DNA of 64,000 nt from Dromiciops gliroides (Eukaryota; Chordata; Mammalia; Microbiotheria; Microbiotheriidae): contig NC_057864.1 in the NCBI RefSeq assembly GCF_019393635.1, positions 482,290,117-482,354,116 of the forward strand. Direction: 5' to 3'. Position numbers and translations under genes: made by a program. This document shows positions 25,101-32,212 of this stretch, one piece after another (within the stretch, counting starts at the first letter, position 1; every line of letters begins with the position of its first letter). The notes under the pieces were generated by a model. The model made no database searches and was not told the origin of the DNA. It was given only the letters and a program-made list of their open reading frames with translations.

Positions 25101-28100
25101 ATCAAAGGTCACTGGTCTCACGGAACAGATTCTGTGGACTTAACACAAGCCGGACCCAGTGGGGCACAAAGAAGCTGCAAGAAGACCCTGTGAAGGTTGG
25201 CCCATACAGCACCACAGCACTGGCTCTGCTCCCATCCCATCTTCCTGCTGGATCCTGGACTGATTCTGAGTCACCATCACCTGAGAGTACAAAGGGGGAA
25301 CATTCCCCATAAGACAGAGGTGTCCCTGGACCTTTGCTCAATCCTTCCCTTCTTCTAAATATCACCCCGCTACACTTCACCCTAACTGTCTACTACAGTC
25401 AATGTGTGCTGAAAATGGCTCATTTGCCCAATTAAATCTTACAGTCTAAGAGGGTACCCCAAGTACAGAGTTGAACAGTTTTAGAAAGCAACAAAAAAAG
25501 TCTTCTCAAAACAGTTTTATAGAAAAGTCTTTTTTCGGGGGGGGGGGGAGGGGGGGCAATTGGGGTTAAGTGACTTGCCCAGGGTCACACAGCTAGTAAG
25601 TGTTAAGTGTCTCAGGTCAAATTTGAACTCAGGTCCTCCTGACTCCAGGGCCAGTGCTCTATCCACTGTGCCACCTAGCTGCCCCAGAAAAGCCATTTTA
25701 ACCAACATCTCATACCACATACCACAATAAGCTCCAAATGGATATTCAACCTGACTGAGGTCACACCATTAAAAAAAACACACAAAAAACTGAGGGGAAC
25801 CAGACCAGGTATGCTTTCAAAGTTAAGGCTAGTGGGAAGAGCTCTTAACCAAACAAGGGAGAGTGCAATCAAAAACAATAAAATACACCATTTTCATTAC
25901 ATCAAGTTGAAAAGTTTTTGCTTGAATAAAACTAATGTGGCTAGGGTAAGAAGGAGAGGTGTCAAATGAAGAAAAAAATCTCTCCTTCAAATATTTCTGA
26001 AAAGATTCTGAAATCCAAGACATATGGGGAACTATACACCACCCCCACCCCGAACTAAGTGTTCAAAGGATACTAACGAACAGTTCTCAAAATTAACAAC
26101 TAATTGAAAGATTGCTTCAGATAACAAAATCAGAATAATCTTGGACTTTCATCTCAATCCAGCAAAATTGGCCCAAATGCCCAAAGATGGGAACAGTCAG
26201 TGCTAGAGAAGCCACAGAAAGACAGTCACATTAATACACTGCTGCTGAAACCCTAGATTGGGCTGACCAGCCTGAAAGCCAATTTGAAAGAAGAGAAGAG
26301 AAGAGAAGAGAGGAGAGGAGGGGAGGGGAGGGGAGGGGAGGGGAGGGGAGGGGAGGGGAGGGGAGGGGAGGGGAGGGGAGAAGAGAAGAGAAGAGAAGAG
26401 AGGGGAGAAGAGAAGAGAAGAGAAGAGAAGAGAAGAGAAGAGAAGAGAAGAGAAGAGAAGAGAAGAGAAGAGAAGAGAAGAGAAGAGAAGAGAAGAGAAG
26501 AGAAGAGAGGAGAGGAGAGGAGAGAAGAGGAACTGAAATGTTCATACCCTTTGTTCCAGAGATCATACATACCAGAAGGAGGTGTCAAGGACAGAGATCT
26601 TAAAAGGATCCACATACACCAAAAATATTTAAAGCAGTATTTTTCCCCAATAGTAAAGAACTAGAAACAAAGCAGATGCCCATTGGCTGAGGCATGGCTA
26701 AACAAATCATGGCACACAAATAGAACAAGATGTGATAAGAAATGAGGAATATGAAGAATCCAGTAAAGAGAAATGTAAACTGTTGCAGTAAAAAGTCAGC
26801 ACAACTAGGAAAACAACACAGTAACCACAACATAAATGCAGAGAAAAAAGTGAAGCAACTGCTATGTGATCACAATGCCCATTCCTTCCTGCGATGAGCT
26901 TCCCCCCTCCCCCACCCCTCCTCAGGAAGTCCAACCCTGTTCTAGGTCCTGACTATGCCCTGTTCTCTCCAGCCCTGCCTCTCCCATGCACAGGCTCTGC
27001 CCCTGTCCTGCCCCTCTGCTGAACCCACTGGTTCTGCTCTCTCATCTCCTCTTCTCCAATCCCTTTCCACTTTATCCTCCTGAAAAGAAGAGCAAGTCAC
27101 AGTGGTGGCTGTGAGTGCAAAGGAGAGGATGTGAAGTCAGATCTCACAAGGCCTGACAGCTGAGGTGAGAGGTGGGTCTGCAGTGGAAATGGAGAGTCTG
27201 AGATCCCTCACCTGGTGATGGGGGCAGACTTCTAGTGAGAACTGATAAAAGCGCAGAGCTGCACACAAGGAAGAGTGGAGGAACCTCAGGGGTGGGGGCA
27301 CCTACCCTCAGAAGGCACCAAAAGCCACTCAAGTGCCATGAACCTGCGGGGCTTTTTAGTCTAGAACTTTGATTATTCTGACAGAGGCGGCCAGGCCAGG
27401 CACTGTGGTGTAACTTGAGTCTTCAAAGTTGTCTGAGGCACCGAGGCTACTTGCTTTACCCAAGGTTACTCAGTTAGTATATGTCAGAAGTAACATTTAA
27501 ATCCAGGTCTTCTTGATTCTGAGCTCTTTTCTCTACCCACTATACCAAGCTGCCTATCTCAGTGAAGCTTGTGCAATACATTTTCCATTTAAAGACATAT
27601 GTCTTTATATGCTTCTATCAGAGGCAGAGAAATGGGGGATGACACTAAGACTCTACCCACAATAAGGGTGCTTTCATCCTTTCATATTATGGCCACAGAA
27701 GTGGCCAAACAAATACTAACTGGTGATGAGCACCCCTGACTGTTGAATCAGGTGACAACTCAGAAGCCTTTCCAGCTTGCCTGGGCTTGCATACCCAACA
27801 ACCGGCACTGAGGGAAGTATCTGGAGGAGGGTTTTAGCCTCCAAAACAGTCCACGACACTGTTTTGGGTATAGTTTATAACATTTTCCCCCAAAGAAGTT
27901 TCCCTCTGTTCTTTCTTCTCTCCTCTTTTTTCTTCAACTTTTTCTTCTTCTACTACTATTTCTTTTTTAAAAAAAATTTATTGTTATTTTTTTCTACTAC
28001 TATTTCTACGACAACACCACCACACAGAGAACTGAAAACGAATATCTGGTACCTAATCGTGGTCTTTTGGCTTCTGTTTCATCAGTGGCTGGAGTTCTGA

Positions 28101-29122
28101 GGAAAAAAAAGACAAAAAAACCGAAAATCAACACCATGGCCCTATCAGGCATAAGCACTCCATTATGCAGAAATACCAAATCATTCCATTATTCCTCTAC
28201 TCCCACTTTATTACCAAATGGATTCCAAAAAAATGTTCTGAGCTAGAACTACATACTAGCAATCACTTCACTTGAAGCAGTTAAAGGGCTCGTTTTTTAA
28301 TAGCAGTAGCACCGAAAATAATCACAGGCAAAAGAGAAGTCACTAAGCAACCAGCCCTTTCTGTATTGGAAAATAGCTTCTACTGGAAAAACCCTCATTT
28401 GCGCTGAAAATCCCAGCCTTAAAACACATCGAAGGGGCGGCTAGGTGGCGCAGTGGGTAAAGCACCGGCCCTGGAGTCAGGAGGACCTGAGTTCAAATCC
28501 GGTCTCAGACACTTGACACTTACTAGCTGTGTGACCCTGGGCAAGTCACTTAACCCAATTGTCTCACTAAGAAATAAAAAAAAAAACCAAACACATCGAA
28601 GATTTCATCCACCAGTGGTTACCAAGGGGGGTTCCGATCGCCCCCATCTGATGCGGGGCGTCTTCTCCCTCCGGCTTCTTTAGACACCGGTGGGGTCGGC
28701 AGCCGGCACCCCCCGGGAATGCCAATAAAAATGCCGGGGCTTGGGGCACTGGTAACCAAGGCCAGGGCAGGCAGGAAAGGGCCAGAGAGAGGCGGGCAGC
28801 CCCTGCCCCTCCCCCCGTCATTCCGCATCTCCGGGGGCCGCCGCCTCGCCCCCCGCCGCGGGCGCGGCAGAGGCGGCTTCTCCCGCCCCTCCCCCGCCGG
28901 GCCCGGGCCACCGCGCGCAGCCCCGCCCCCGGCCGGCGCCCACTCGCGGCTCGCGGCTCGCGGCCCCGCCCCCGGCCGGCGCCCACTCGCGGCTCGCGGC
29001 CCCGCCCGCGCCTCTCACCTGTCCGATAACCGCCTCTTGAGCAGGGGCCGAGCTGCGGGCTCGGGGGGGCCGCGCGGCCTCCGGAAGATGGAGTGGAAGA
29101 CACTAAGCAGCCATCTGTACAT
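1036..29122 (-). CDS. SENP2: SENP2, SUMO-specific (sentrin) protease 2, first 12 coding exons; 3' part beyond window start
   Basis: SENP2 is a nuclear cysteine protease that matures SUMO precursors and removes SUMO from proteins. Twelve exons join in phase on the minus strand: 29122-29019, 28096-28053, 24494-24331, 23840-23774, 22594-22480, 21572-21398, 16430-16327, 11100-11015, 10534-10483, 6468-6405, 4850-3351 and 1167-1036. Together they encode 869 residues. They align in order with human SENP2 as I recall it: the N-terminal amphipathic segment, the KRR...AKRPRL nuclear localisation signal, CTVEE, EREKY, EPDLSEEVSARL, ELTE, and the start of the protease domain ending at WLNDE. The catalytic His, Asp and Cys are encoded beyond position 1. 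Two in-frame expansions are unusual: His12 in exon 5 and a 441-codon repeat in exon 11. Human SENP2 has 589 residues; this one would be about 1,050. Identity is very secure. Exon 3/4 borders are the least certain. Confidence 0.95.
1168..3350. other. SENP2 intron 11
   Basis: Mostly unique-looking DNA; no exon, SINE or clear LINE was recognised. Confidence 0.6.
3351..4850 (-). CDS. SENP2: SENP2 coding exon 11, expanded to 500 codons by an in-frame repeat
   Basis: The exon starts KRVQQPEPDLSEEVSARLSL (human ...EPDLSEEVSARLRL) after acceptor tttgaacag. It ends QPSSGKEKEK...PPELTE (human NCSGKERD...LLELTE) before donor gtactg. Both conserved flanks are in one frame. Between them are 441 codons of repeats (3456-4778) rich in Thr, Asp, Val, Ala, Ile, Ser and Phe. 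The exon is exactly 1,500 bp with phase 0 at both ends. The human exon is about 160 bp by this alignment. The repeat directly precedes the catalytic domain. Flank identity is secure; whether every individual carries this length is unknown. Confidence 0.94.
3456..4778 (-). repeat. SENP2: Coding minisatellite inside SENP2 exon 11
   Basis: The array covers predicted residues 350-790 and has zones, read along the protein. At 4530-4778 are mixed 12- and 9-nt units (TDVA, TDV). At about 4190-4530 are 21-nt units (TDTVTHV, TDTVIDV). At about 3905-4190 are 12-nt units (STDV, ATDI). At about 3640-3905 are Phe units (ATDF, then a near-identical PTSF run). At 3456-3640 are ATNI/STDI units fading into TDTA/TETA. 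Lysine and arginine are absent, so this stretch is strongly acidic. Every unit length is a multiple of three, and one shortened unit (FSN) also keeps frame. Confidence 0.95.
4851..6404. other. SENP2 intron 10
   Basis: No clear repeat apart from a short T-run near 5,620. Confidence 0.6.
6405..6468 (-). CDS. SENP2: SENP2 coding exon 10
   Basis: The acceptor cccttttcag starts YSKARIPEPEKTDGHRLEDE followed by N and a perfect donor, gtaagt. Human has RCSKGKITDTETMVGIRFEN. It is 64 bp and ends in phase 0. Confidence 0.94.
6731..6883 (+). repeat. tRNA-derived CORE-SINE (marsupial)
   Basis: The copy has the head GGGGCAGCTAGGTGG, an A box TGGCGCAGTRG, a B box GAGTTCAAAT, the CORE part GTGAGACTCTGGGCAAGTCA and an A-rich tail. 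The copies listed below share this structure. Confidence 0.95.
6894..7043 (+). repeat. CORE-SINE
   Basis: The copy ends in TTGCCCTGCTC and a C-run instead of poly(A). It lies directly after the previous copy in the same orientation. Confidence 0.93.
7157..7306 (-). repeat. CORE-SINE
   Basis: The copy starts with an oligo-T run and GGGTTAAGTGACTTGC and ends CTAGCTGCCC. It is inserted in L1-like sequence. Confidence 0.94.
7375..7520 (-). repeat. MIR-type ancient SINE
   Basis: TTAAGGAAACTAAGGCAAAC, GGGTCACACAGCTAATAAG and GATTTGAACTCAAGATCTTC give the MIR order on the minus strand. Confidence 0.75.
7540..7825 (+). mobile_element. L1 3' UTR fragment
   Basis: ATGCAGAAATACGTTTAATG, GGGGAGGGGGGAGGGAG and CTTTACATGTAACTGG are L1 tail motifs, ending AATAATAAAATAC. 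Confidence 0.85.
7830..9148. other. Part of SENP2 intron 9 without recognised elements
   Basis: No exon matches human SENP2 here and no SINE is present. Confidence 0.5.
9149..9279 (+). repeat. CORE-SINE
   Basis: The copy is flanked by the target-site duplication TGGCATTTCA on both sides. Confidence 0.93.
9548..10235 (+). mobile_element. L1 3' end (ORF2 C-terminus and 3' UTR)
   Basis: Translation shows [20 protein letters not shown] and a broken continuation to MFIADLL, as at the end of mammalian L1 ORF2. It is broken by small lesions. At the point where two other copies carry an embedded SINE, this one has none. Confidence 0.9.
10483..10534 (-). CDS. SENP2: SENP2 coding exon 9
   Basis: The acceptor tttcttacag starts KVTESWGPVRVVRSDK, with split codons at both ends and donor gtaatt. 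It aligns with human RLVETRGPLCSLRSEKR. It is a 52-bp micro-exon whose phase fits both neighbours. Confidence 0.93.
11015..11100 (-). CDS. SENP2: SENP2 coding exon 8
   Basis: The acceptor tctcatag starts CHVEGLRNGGWGEDQHLGMR and the exon runs on to QLVPKQ, ending in a split Tyr codon before donor gtgagt. Human has KTKGWGEEQNHGVKTTQFVPKQY. It has 86 bp, phases 1/1, consistent with exons 7 and 9. Confidence 0.93.
11101..12040. other. Part of SENP2 intron 7 without recognised elements
   Basis: AT-rich unique-looking DNA directly upstream of exon 8; nothing coding is seen. Confidence 0.5.
12041..12186 (-). repeat. CORE-SINE
   Basis: The flanks share ACCCCTCC, a target duplication, within the L2 remnant and its upstream flank. 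Confidence 0.94.
13694..13848 (-). repeat. CORE-SINE
   Basis: The copy has T and G runs at its start and a target duplication CCTCCAACTT. It is nested in an L2 remnant. Confidence 0.94.
14225..14376 (-). repeat. CORE-SINE
   Basis: The copy starts in a GTTTT-rich tail complement and ends CTAGCTGCCCC. It is nested in an L2 remnant. Confidence 0.94.
15790..16020 (-). repeat. MIR-type ancient SINE
   Basis: AAGGAAACTTTAGGCTCAGA, GGTCACACAGCT and CCAGGTCTTCCCGACTCCAG mark it. Confidence 0.7.
16327..16430 (-). CDS. SENP2: SENP2 coding exon 7
   Basis: The acceptor tttccccag is followed by GFQREEREKYQRLLERLKEG and then CHGN...PVTANHH. This aligns with human GVQKEEREKYRKLLERLKESGHGN...PVTSNYH. The segment looks like a charged helix. 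It ends in a split GG codon before donor gtaacg. It has 34 codons plus 2 bases. Confidence 0.95.
16690..16835 (+). mobile_element. L2 3' end
   Basis: AAGCTGCATGAAGGCAGGGA and GGTGCTTGACAAATGCTTGA are L2 tail motifs. It lies upstream of SENP2 exon 7. Confidence 0.7.
16836..17480. other. Part of SENP2 intron 6 without recognised elements
   Basis: Purine-rich sequence between an L2 tail and the RTE remnant. Short open frames show no family resemblance. Confidence 0.5.
18747..19017 (-). other. Insertion built from two SENP2 fragments, inside an RTE remnant (SENP2 intron 6)
   Basis: Positions 18747-18817 match about 16470-16540 (intron just upstream of SENP2 exon 7). Positions 18816-19017 match about 21518-21719 (end of intron 5 plus the first 55 bp of exon 6). 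The pieces join with a GC microhomology. The insert is flanked by diverged copies of GTTGTACATAAAG / GTTGTGTACAAG within an RTE element, resembling a target-site duplication. The exon 6 acceptor copy (ccaatag) is intact, and the copy has acquired a donor, gtgagc, at 18801-18806. Confidence 0.85.
18807..18870 (-). other. Candidate cryptic (poison) exon in SENP2 intron 6
   Basis: Between the copied acceptor ccaatag and the new donor gtgagc lie 64 bp with a TAA four codons in when read from exon 6 (TTT TCC TTG TAA). Inclusion would truncate SENP2 and shift the frame. This is inferred from splice motifs only. Confidence 0.35.
19940..20260 (+). mobile_element. Diverged L1 3' fragment
   Basis: Stretches such as GTAAGAAATGATGAG and ACAACTTGTGTGAATGATGC match the L1 tail order, with many changes. 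Confidence 0.6.
20260..20945. other. Part of SENP2 intron 6 without recognised elements
   Basis: Purine-rich DNA between an L1 scrap and a MIR; no exon was found. Confidence 0.45.
20945..21120 (+). repeat. MIR-type ancient SINE
   Basis: CCTGGGTTCGAATCCCAGCT and TAAGATGAGAAAATTAGACT followed by CAGCTCTACAATCC mark it, just downstream of SENP2 exon 6. Confidence 0.75.
21398..21572 (-). CDS. SENP2: SENP2 coding exon 6, followed by a GC donor
   Basis: The acceptor ccaatag starts FPRNQEAYNKRMSGRHSGK, then PPDSSLARKQ, and the exon ends at LRRPRCTVEE. Human has the matching SEGCNRRPGGRRHSKG, PESSLMWKPQ and LRRPHCTVEE. It has 58 codons plus one base. The donor reads GAG|gcaagt, a GC-AG intron with an otherwise perfect consensus; no GT donor fits the conserved end. 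Confidence 0.95.
22480..22594 (-). CDS. SENP2: SENP2 coding exon 5 with a His12 tract
   Basis: The acceptor tttgtag is followed by NKTRNGASKHSDKVSRD, then twelve His codons (ten CAC and two CAT, at 22506-22541), then RRHAMPSF and the donor gtaatt. Human has GNKSPNGISDYPKIRVTVTRD, then QPRRVLPSFG, so the histidines are inserted between RD and RR. The exon is 115 bp, phases 1/2, and joins its neighbours without a frameshift. The tract covers predicted residues 145-156. Confidence 0.92.
22683..22830 (+). repeat. CORE-SINE
   Basis: The target duplication AAGCCCAACTAAGG flanks it. It lies 90 bp upstream of SENP2 exon 5. Confidence 0.95.
23774..23840 (-). CDS. SENP2: SENP2 coding exon 4
   Basis: The exon encodes ALPRHSPSKLTKSGPWRDVL followed by TS, aligning with human ELTGSGSWNNMLKLGNK. 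The donor gtgaga splits a glycine codon completed by exon 5. The acceptor is tttttaag; a second AG eleven bases downstream (cttcccag) would break the phase. It has 22 codons plus 1 base. Confidence 0.85.
23935..24095 (+). repeat. CORE-SINE
   Basis: The target duplication AAAGCATCCTAGTG flanks it. It lies between SENP2 exons 3 and 4. Confidence 0.95.
24331..24494 (-). CDS. SENP2: SENP2 coding exon 3
   Basis: The acceptor ttgtag precedes a segment reading (D)SLIHRVKKSI...NLFGTP...DCNGSH...GEVSG. This aligns with human DCFIHQVKNSLYNAASLFGFP...ACNGT...GEVFS. The donor was chosen as gtgggt after QTQF because only this gives phase 0 to match exon 4. The reading frame stays open a little further, so the 3' border is the least certain of the gene. 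Confidence 0.85.
24595..24782 (+). repeat. MIR-type ancient SINE
   Basis: GGGCCTGAGTTCAAAACCCA, CAGTTTCCTCCTCTGTAAAA and CTTCCAGCTCTAAATTTAGG mark it. Confidence 0.8.
24800..25527. other. Part of SENP2 intron 2 without recognised elements
   Basis: No exon, SINE or LINE was recognised. Confidence 0.45.
25528..25685 (-). repeat. CORE-SINE
   Basis: The copy starts with a T and G run and ends CTAGCTGCCCC. AGAAAAG flanks both sides. Confidence 0.94.
25690..26880 (+). mobile_element. L1 3' part interrupted by a GA tract
   Basis: ORF2 C-terminal-like DNA (25690-26285) and 3' flank (26530-26880, e.g. CAGATGCCCATTGGCTGAGG) lie on either side of a purine tract. No intact frame remains. Confidence 0.7.
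26289..26530 (+). repeat. Homopurine (GGGGA)n/(AGAAG)n tract
   Basis: About 240 bp of pure purines on the plus strand change from GAAGA to GGGGA units and back. Repeated GGGG runs at about 26320-26380 could form quadruplexes. Open frames here on both strands are artefacts. Confidence 0.95.
27350..27560 (-). repeat. MIR-type ancient SINE
   Basis: The ATTTAAATCCAGGTCTTCTT and CTACCCACTATACCAAGCTG order fits MIR, in SENP2 intron 2. Confidence 0.6.
28053..28096 (-). CDS. SENP2: SENP2 coding exon 2
   Basis: A 44-bp exon follows a long polypyrimidine tract ending ttcctcag, and ends at donor gtacca. It encodes TPATDETEAKRPRL, which aligns with human TDEIPAKRPRL and completes the nuclear localisation signal. 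Phases 2/1 fit exons 1 and 3 exactly. Confidence 0.93.
28434..28585 (+). repeat. CORE-SINE in SENP2 intron 1
   Basis: The target duplication AAACACATCGAAG flanks it. It lies 340 bp from exon 2. Confidence 0.95.
28921..29010. repeat. GC-rich 43-bp tandem duplication in SENP2 intron 1
   Basis: A segment beginning CCCCGCCCCCGGCCGGCGCC at 28921 recurs at 28964. A shorter internal repeat of CGGCTCG lies within it. It sits just inside intron 1, next to the exon 1 donor. Confidence 0.85.
29019..29122 (-). CDS. SENP2: SENP2 coding exon 1 (start codon)
   Basis: The ATG at 29122 opens MYRWLLSVFHSIF, matching the human start MYRW followed by an amphipathic stretch. The exon continues to LLKRRLSD and ends in a split AG codon before the donor gtgaga. 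It has 34 codons plus 2 bases. The basic KRR is the first half of the nuclear localisation signal. The family's N-terminus is known to target the nuclear pore and envelope; that role is inferred here. The exon lies in a CpG island. Confidence 0.95.
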
Positions 29123-29450
29123 ACCAGGCCGGCGCGGAAACCGCGGAGGCCGACACGGGCCTAGCGTCGGAGGCCGGAACCGCCCCTGCCACTGCCACAG
29201 GCCCCGCCCCCGCCGCCGCCCCCGCCGCCGCCGCCGCCGCCGCCCCCGCTCAAGTCGTCGCCGCCGTCGTGGTCGCTGTCGTCGTCGCCGCAGCCTCAGG
29301 CTCAGCCTCAGACGCCAGCAGCCCCACCACGGCAACGTCGCAGACTGGTGATGCCGCACCGACGCCCACCGGAAGCGCGTCCCCGCGGCGTGGGCGACTG
29401 TCATTGACGTCACAGCCCCCCCACCGAGAGGCGAAATCGCCTCGTTCGCC
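29123..29450 (-). promoter_or_regulatory. SENP2: SENP2 5' UTR and CpG-island promoter
   Basis: The CpG-dense block spans about 28,620-29,450 and includes coding exon 1. A full palindromic cAMP-response element, TGACGTCA, lies at 29405-29412, and an ETS-like site, ACCGGAAGC, at 29368-29376. No TATA box is evident, which is usual for a CpG-island promoter. The transcription start cannot be fixed from sequence. A run of CCGCCG triplets at about 29,208-29,250 probably falls in the 5' UTR. Confidence 0.7.
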
Positions 29451-29519
29451 AGCAATTCCTCCATTCTTCAATTGTATCTCGGGGGATACAGTAAATAGGG
29501 CAGCGAGTCTGCAGTTCGG

Positions 29520-30103
29520 AAGACACTTACTAGCTGTGTGACCCTGGGGAAGTCACTTAACCCCCATTGCCCTGCCAAAAACAACAACAACAACAACAAA
29601 AAGTAATGGAAGGGGCAGTTAGGTGGCACAGTGGATAGAACACCGGCCCTGGATTCAGGAGGACCTGAGTTTAAATTTGGCCTCAGACACTTGATACTTA
29701 CCAGCTGTGTGACCCTGGGCAAGTCACTTAACCCCCATTGCCCTGCCAAAAACAACAACAACAACAACAAAAAGTAATGGAAGGGGCAGTTAGGTGGCAC
29801 AGTGGATAGAACACCGGCCCTGGATTCAGGAGGACCTGAGTTTAAATTTGGCCTCAGACACTTGATACTTACCAGCTGTGTGACCCTGGGCAAGTCACTT
29901 AACCCCCATTGCCCTGCCAAAAACAACAACAACAACAACAAAAAGTAATGGAAGGGGCAGTTAGGTGGCACAGTGGATAGAACACCGGCCCTGGATTCAG
30001 GAGGACCTGAGTTTAAATTTGGCCTCAGACACTTGATACTTACCAGCTGTGTGACCCTGGGCAAGTCACTTAACCCCAAGTGCCTCACAAAAAAAAAAAA
30101 AAG
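29520..30103 (+). repeat. 171-bp tandem SINE array beside the SENP2 promoter
   Basis: A SINE 3' end is followed by units starting at 29601, 29772 and 29943, each made of one SINE plus an (AAC)n tail and the linker AAGTAATGGAAGG. The units are nearly identical over 171 bp. The last ends differently, in CCAAGTGCCTCAC and an A-run. Because 171 is divisible by three, the reverse strand shows a 206-codon open frame that is not a gene. Confidence 0.92.
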
Positions 30104-30556
30104 CCAGTAATTAAAGTTGTAATGAAGTTAGAATTGCAATATTTATTTTTTATACTGAACAGCTTTCTTTGATTTACTCACCTCCTCAGTTTTAGTTCCT
30201 GAATTGGGATTTTCTGGCAGGCCAGATTCCATTTCCTGCTATACTTTTGTGTGGATTGGTTTGCCCTGTATAGTCTCACTCTGATTCCCCTGAGTTCTTG
30301 TTCTGACTGCCACCTTCCCATGTTAGGCCTCCCTGGATCTGTGAGGTTCATTCAGAGTTCTGGATCTTCAGGTCCGTCTCTGGTTTCTCAGGACAGACTC
30401 CCAGGGCTTTCAGAGTCCTTGGGCTAGGGCTGTCCCAGTTTGAGTACTGTGGCACAAAGAACAAGGTGCTTGTTGCTAACAATGTTTTTTTGTATGTGTT
30501 TTTTTTTTTACCACTCTGGGACATTCTCAGGGGAATGTTCCACTCCATGTTGCTTT
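30104..30556. other. Sequence upstream of the SENP2 SINE array
   Basis: Unique-looking DNA; nothing coding was recognised. Confidence 0.45.
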
Positions 30557-30719
30557 CTTTTCTTTTCTTTTTTTTTTTTGGTGAGGCAATTGGGGTTAAG
30601 TGACTTGCCCAGGGTCACACAGCTAGTAAGTGTGTGTTAAGTGTCTGAGGCCAGATTTGAACTCAGGTCCTCCTGACTCCAGGGCCGGTGTTCTATCTAC
30701 TGTGCCACCTAGCTGCCCC
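30557..30719 (-). repeat. CORE-SINE
   Basis: The target duplication CTCCATGTTGCTTTC flanks it. A small internal GTGT duplication distinguishes it. Confidence 0.95.
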
Positions 30720-31149
30720 TCCATGTTGCTTTCAGGAAACATCTGTCCTCCCTGTGGTTGCCTTGTCTTTTTTCTCCTGGGAGGAATCCCTTTTCCCACT
30801 GCTCATGGTCTTCTAGCTAATTTTTTCTGCAGTTCTCCATCAGAAGATGTCACTTACTAGTTTCTCACTGGATTTATTAATCGTTATTCTTCTCGAGTGA
30901 CTTTCAGGGTGAGCTGGCCAGCCTCCTCTTCTTCAGGTAGTCATCTTGGCCTTGATAAGGGACACTTTTTTTAAGAGTTTAATTGTACCCAATGCAATGG
31001 TTAATCATGATTCCAGAGAACTGATAGTAAAACCTGCCTGTTGTCTACCTTTGGACCCAGAGGTGATGGAATCATGGTGAGTAATAAGACAAATATTTTT
31101 TGTACATGACCAATGTGGGAAATTGTTTTGCTTGACTATTTTATTGTTG

Positions 31150-31391
31150 TTGATGGAGAGTCGTTTTTCAGTTGTGTCTGACTCTTCATGATCCCATTTG
31201 GGGCTTTCTTGCCAAGGATACTGGAACAGTTTGCCATTTCCTTCTCCAGCTCTTTTTACAAATGAGGAAACTGAGGCAGAGTTGAGTGACTTGCCCAGGG
31301 TCACACAGCTAGTAAGTGTATAAAGTCAGATTTGAACTCATGAAGAAGAGTCTTCCTGACTCCAGGCCCAGTATGCCGCCTAGCTGCCATT
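31150..31391 (-). repeat. SINE with a longer 3' tail (Mar1-like)
   Basis: The CORE-type 5' part is joined to a tail read here as TTGTGTCTGACTCTTCATGA and CCATTTGGGG. It is about 240 bp and differs from the shorter SINE. The family name is from memory. Confidence 0.7.
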
Positions 31392-31914
31392 GACTATGCA
31401 TACTTGTTATAAGAATTTAAAAAAAAAATTCTTCATGGTGGGTAGTGGAGGAGATAGGAGGCAGAGAGGAACTAGCAATACAGTTGTCCAAAAAAAAAGA
31501 AGAGAAAGAAAAAAAGATGAAATATTTTAATGCACAGAATGGAACAGAAGGAATGTCAAAAGGAAACAAACAAGACAGCTTTGAAAAGTTACATGCTGAA
31601 TATCTTATGTATTTTCAAAGAAAAGTAAATTGTACAGAAGAGATTCATGAGGCCACCAGAGGGAGTCATAGTGCATAGAGCACCTGGCACAGAGTCAGGA
31701 AGACCTGAGTTTAAATTTAGCCTTAGTCACTTATTAGCTGTGAAAGGCTGGACAACTCACTGAAACTCTGCTTGCCTCAGTTTTCTAATAATGCTTCTGT
31801 AGGTCATTGTGAGGATTACATTTTAGATATTATTGTTATGATTCTATGTACAATCTTCTATTTCTGTTTCAGAATGCTCATTTCATTGAGTGAATGTAAA
31901 GTCCAGAATCAAAA

Positions 31915-32060
31915 TTTTTTTTTTTTTTTTTGCGGGGCATTGGGGGTTAAGTGACTGGCCCAGGGTCACACAGCTAGTAAGTGTCAAGTGTCTGAGGCCG
32001 GATTTGAACTCAGGTACTCCTGACTCCAGGGCCGGTGCTCTATCCACTGCGCCACCTAGT
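31915..32060 (-). repeat. CORE-SINE, one arm of an inverted pair
   Basis: The copy ends GCGCCACCTAG and is followed within a few bases by a plus-strand copy, head to head. Confidence 0.94.
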
Positions 32061-32063
32061 TTG

Positions 32064-32212
32064 GGGGGCGGCTAGGTGGCGCAGTGGATAGAGCACCGGC
32101 CCTGGAGTCAGGAGTACCTGAGTTCAAATCCGGCCTCAGACACTTGACACTTACTAGCTGTGTGACCCTGGGCCAGTCACTTAACCCCAATTGCCTCACT
32201 TAAAAAAAAAAA
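32064..32212 (+). repeat. CORE-SINE, second arm of an inverted pair
   Basis: The copy starts GGGGGGCGGCTAGGTGG directly after the opposing copy and ends in poly(A) against an L1 fragment. Confidence 0.94.

Noticed and set aside
26231..26664. Open frames encoding EEKRREE or LFSSLLF repeats
   Set aside because: They are translations of a purine-rich microsatellite with no flanking coding evidence.
28719..29464. Arg/Pro/Ala-rich open frames of up to 210 codons on both strands at 29 kb
   Set aside because: CpG islands lack stop codons. Only the MYRW... exon has homology and correct splice sites.
29468..30088. 206-codon minus-strand open frame with a 57-residue repeat
   Set aside because: It is the reverse complement of the 171-bp tandem SINE array; the same [12 protein letters not shown] peptide occurs at every SINE in the window.
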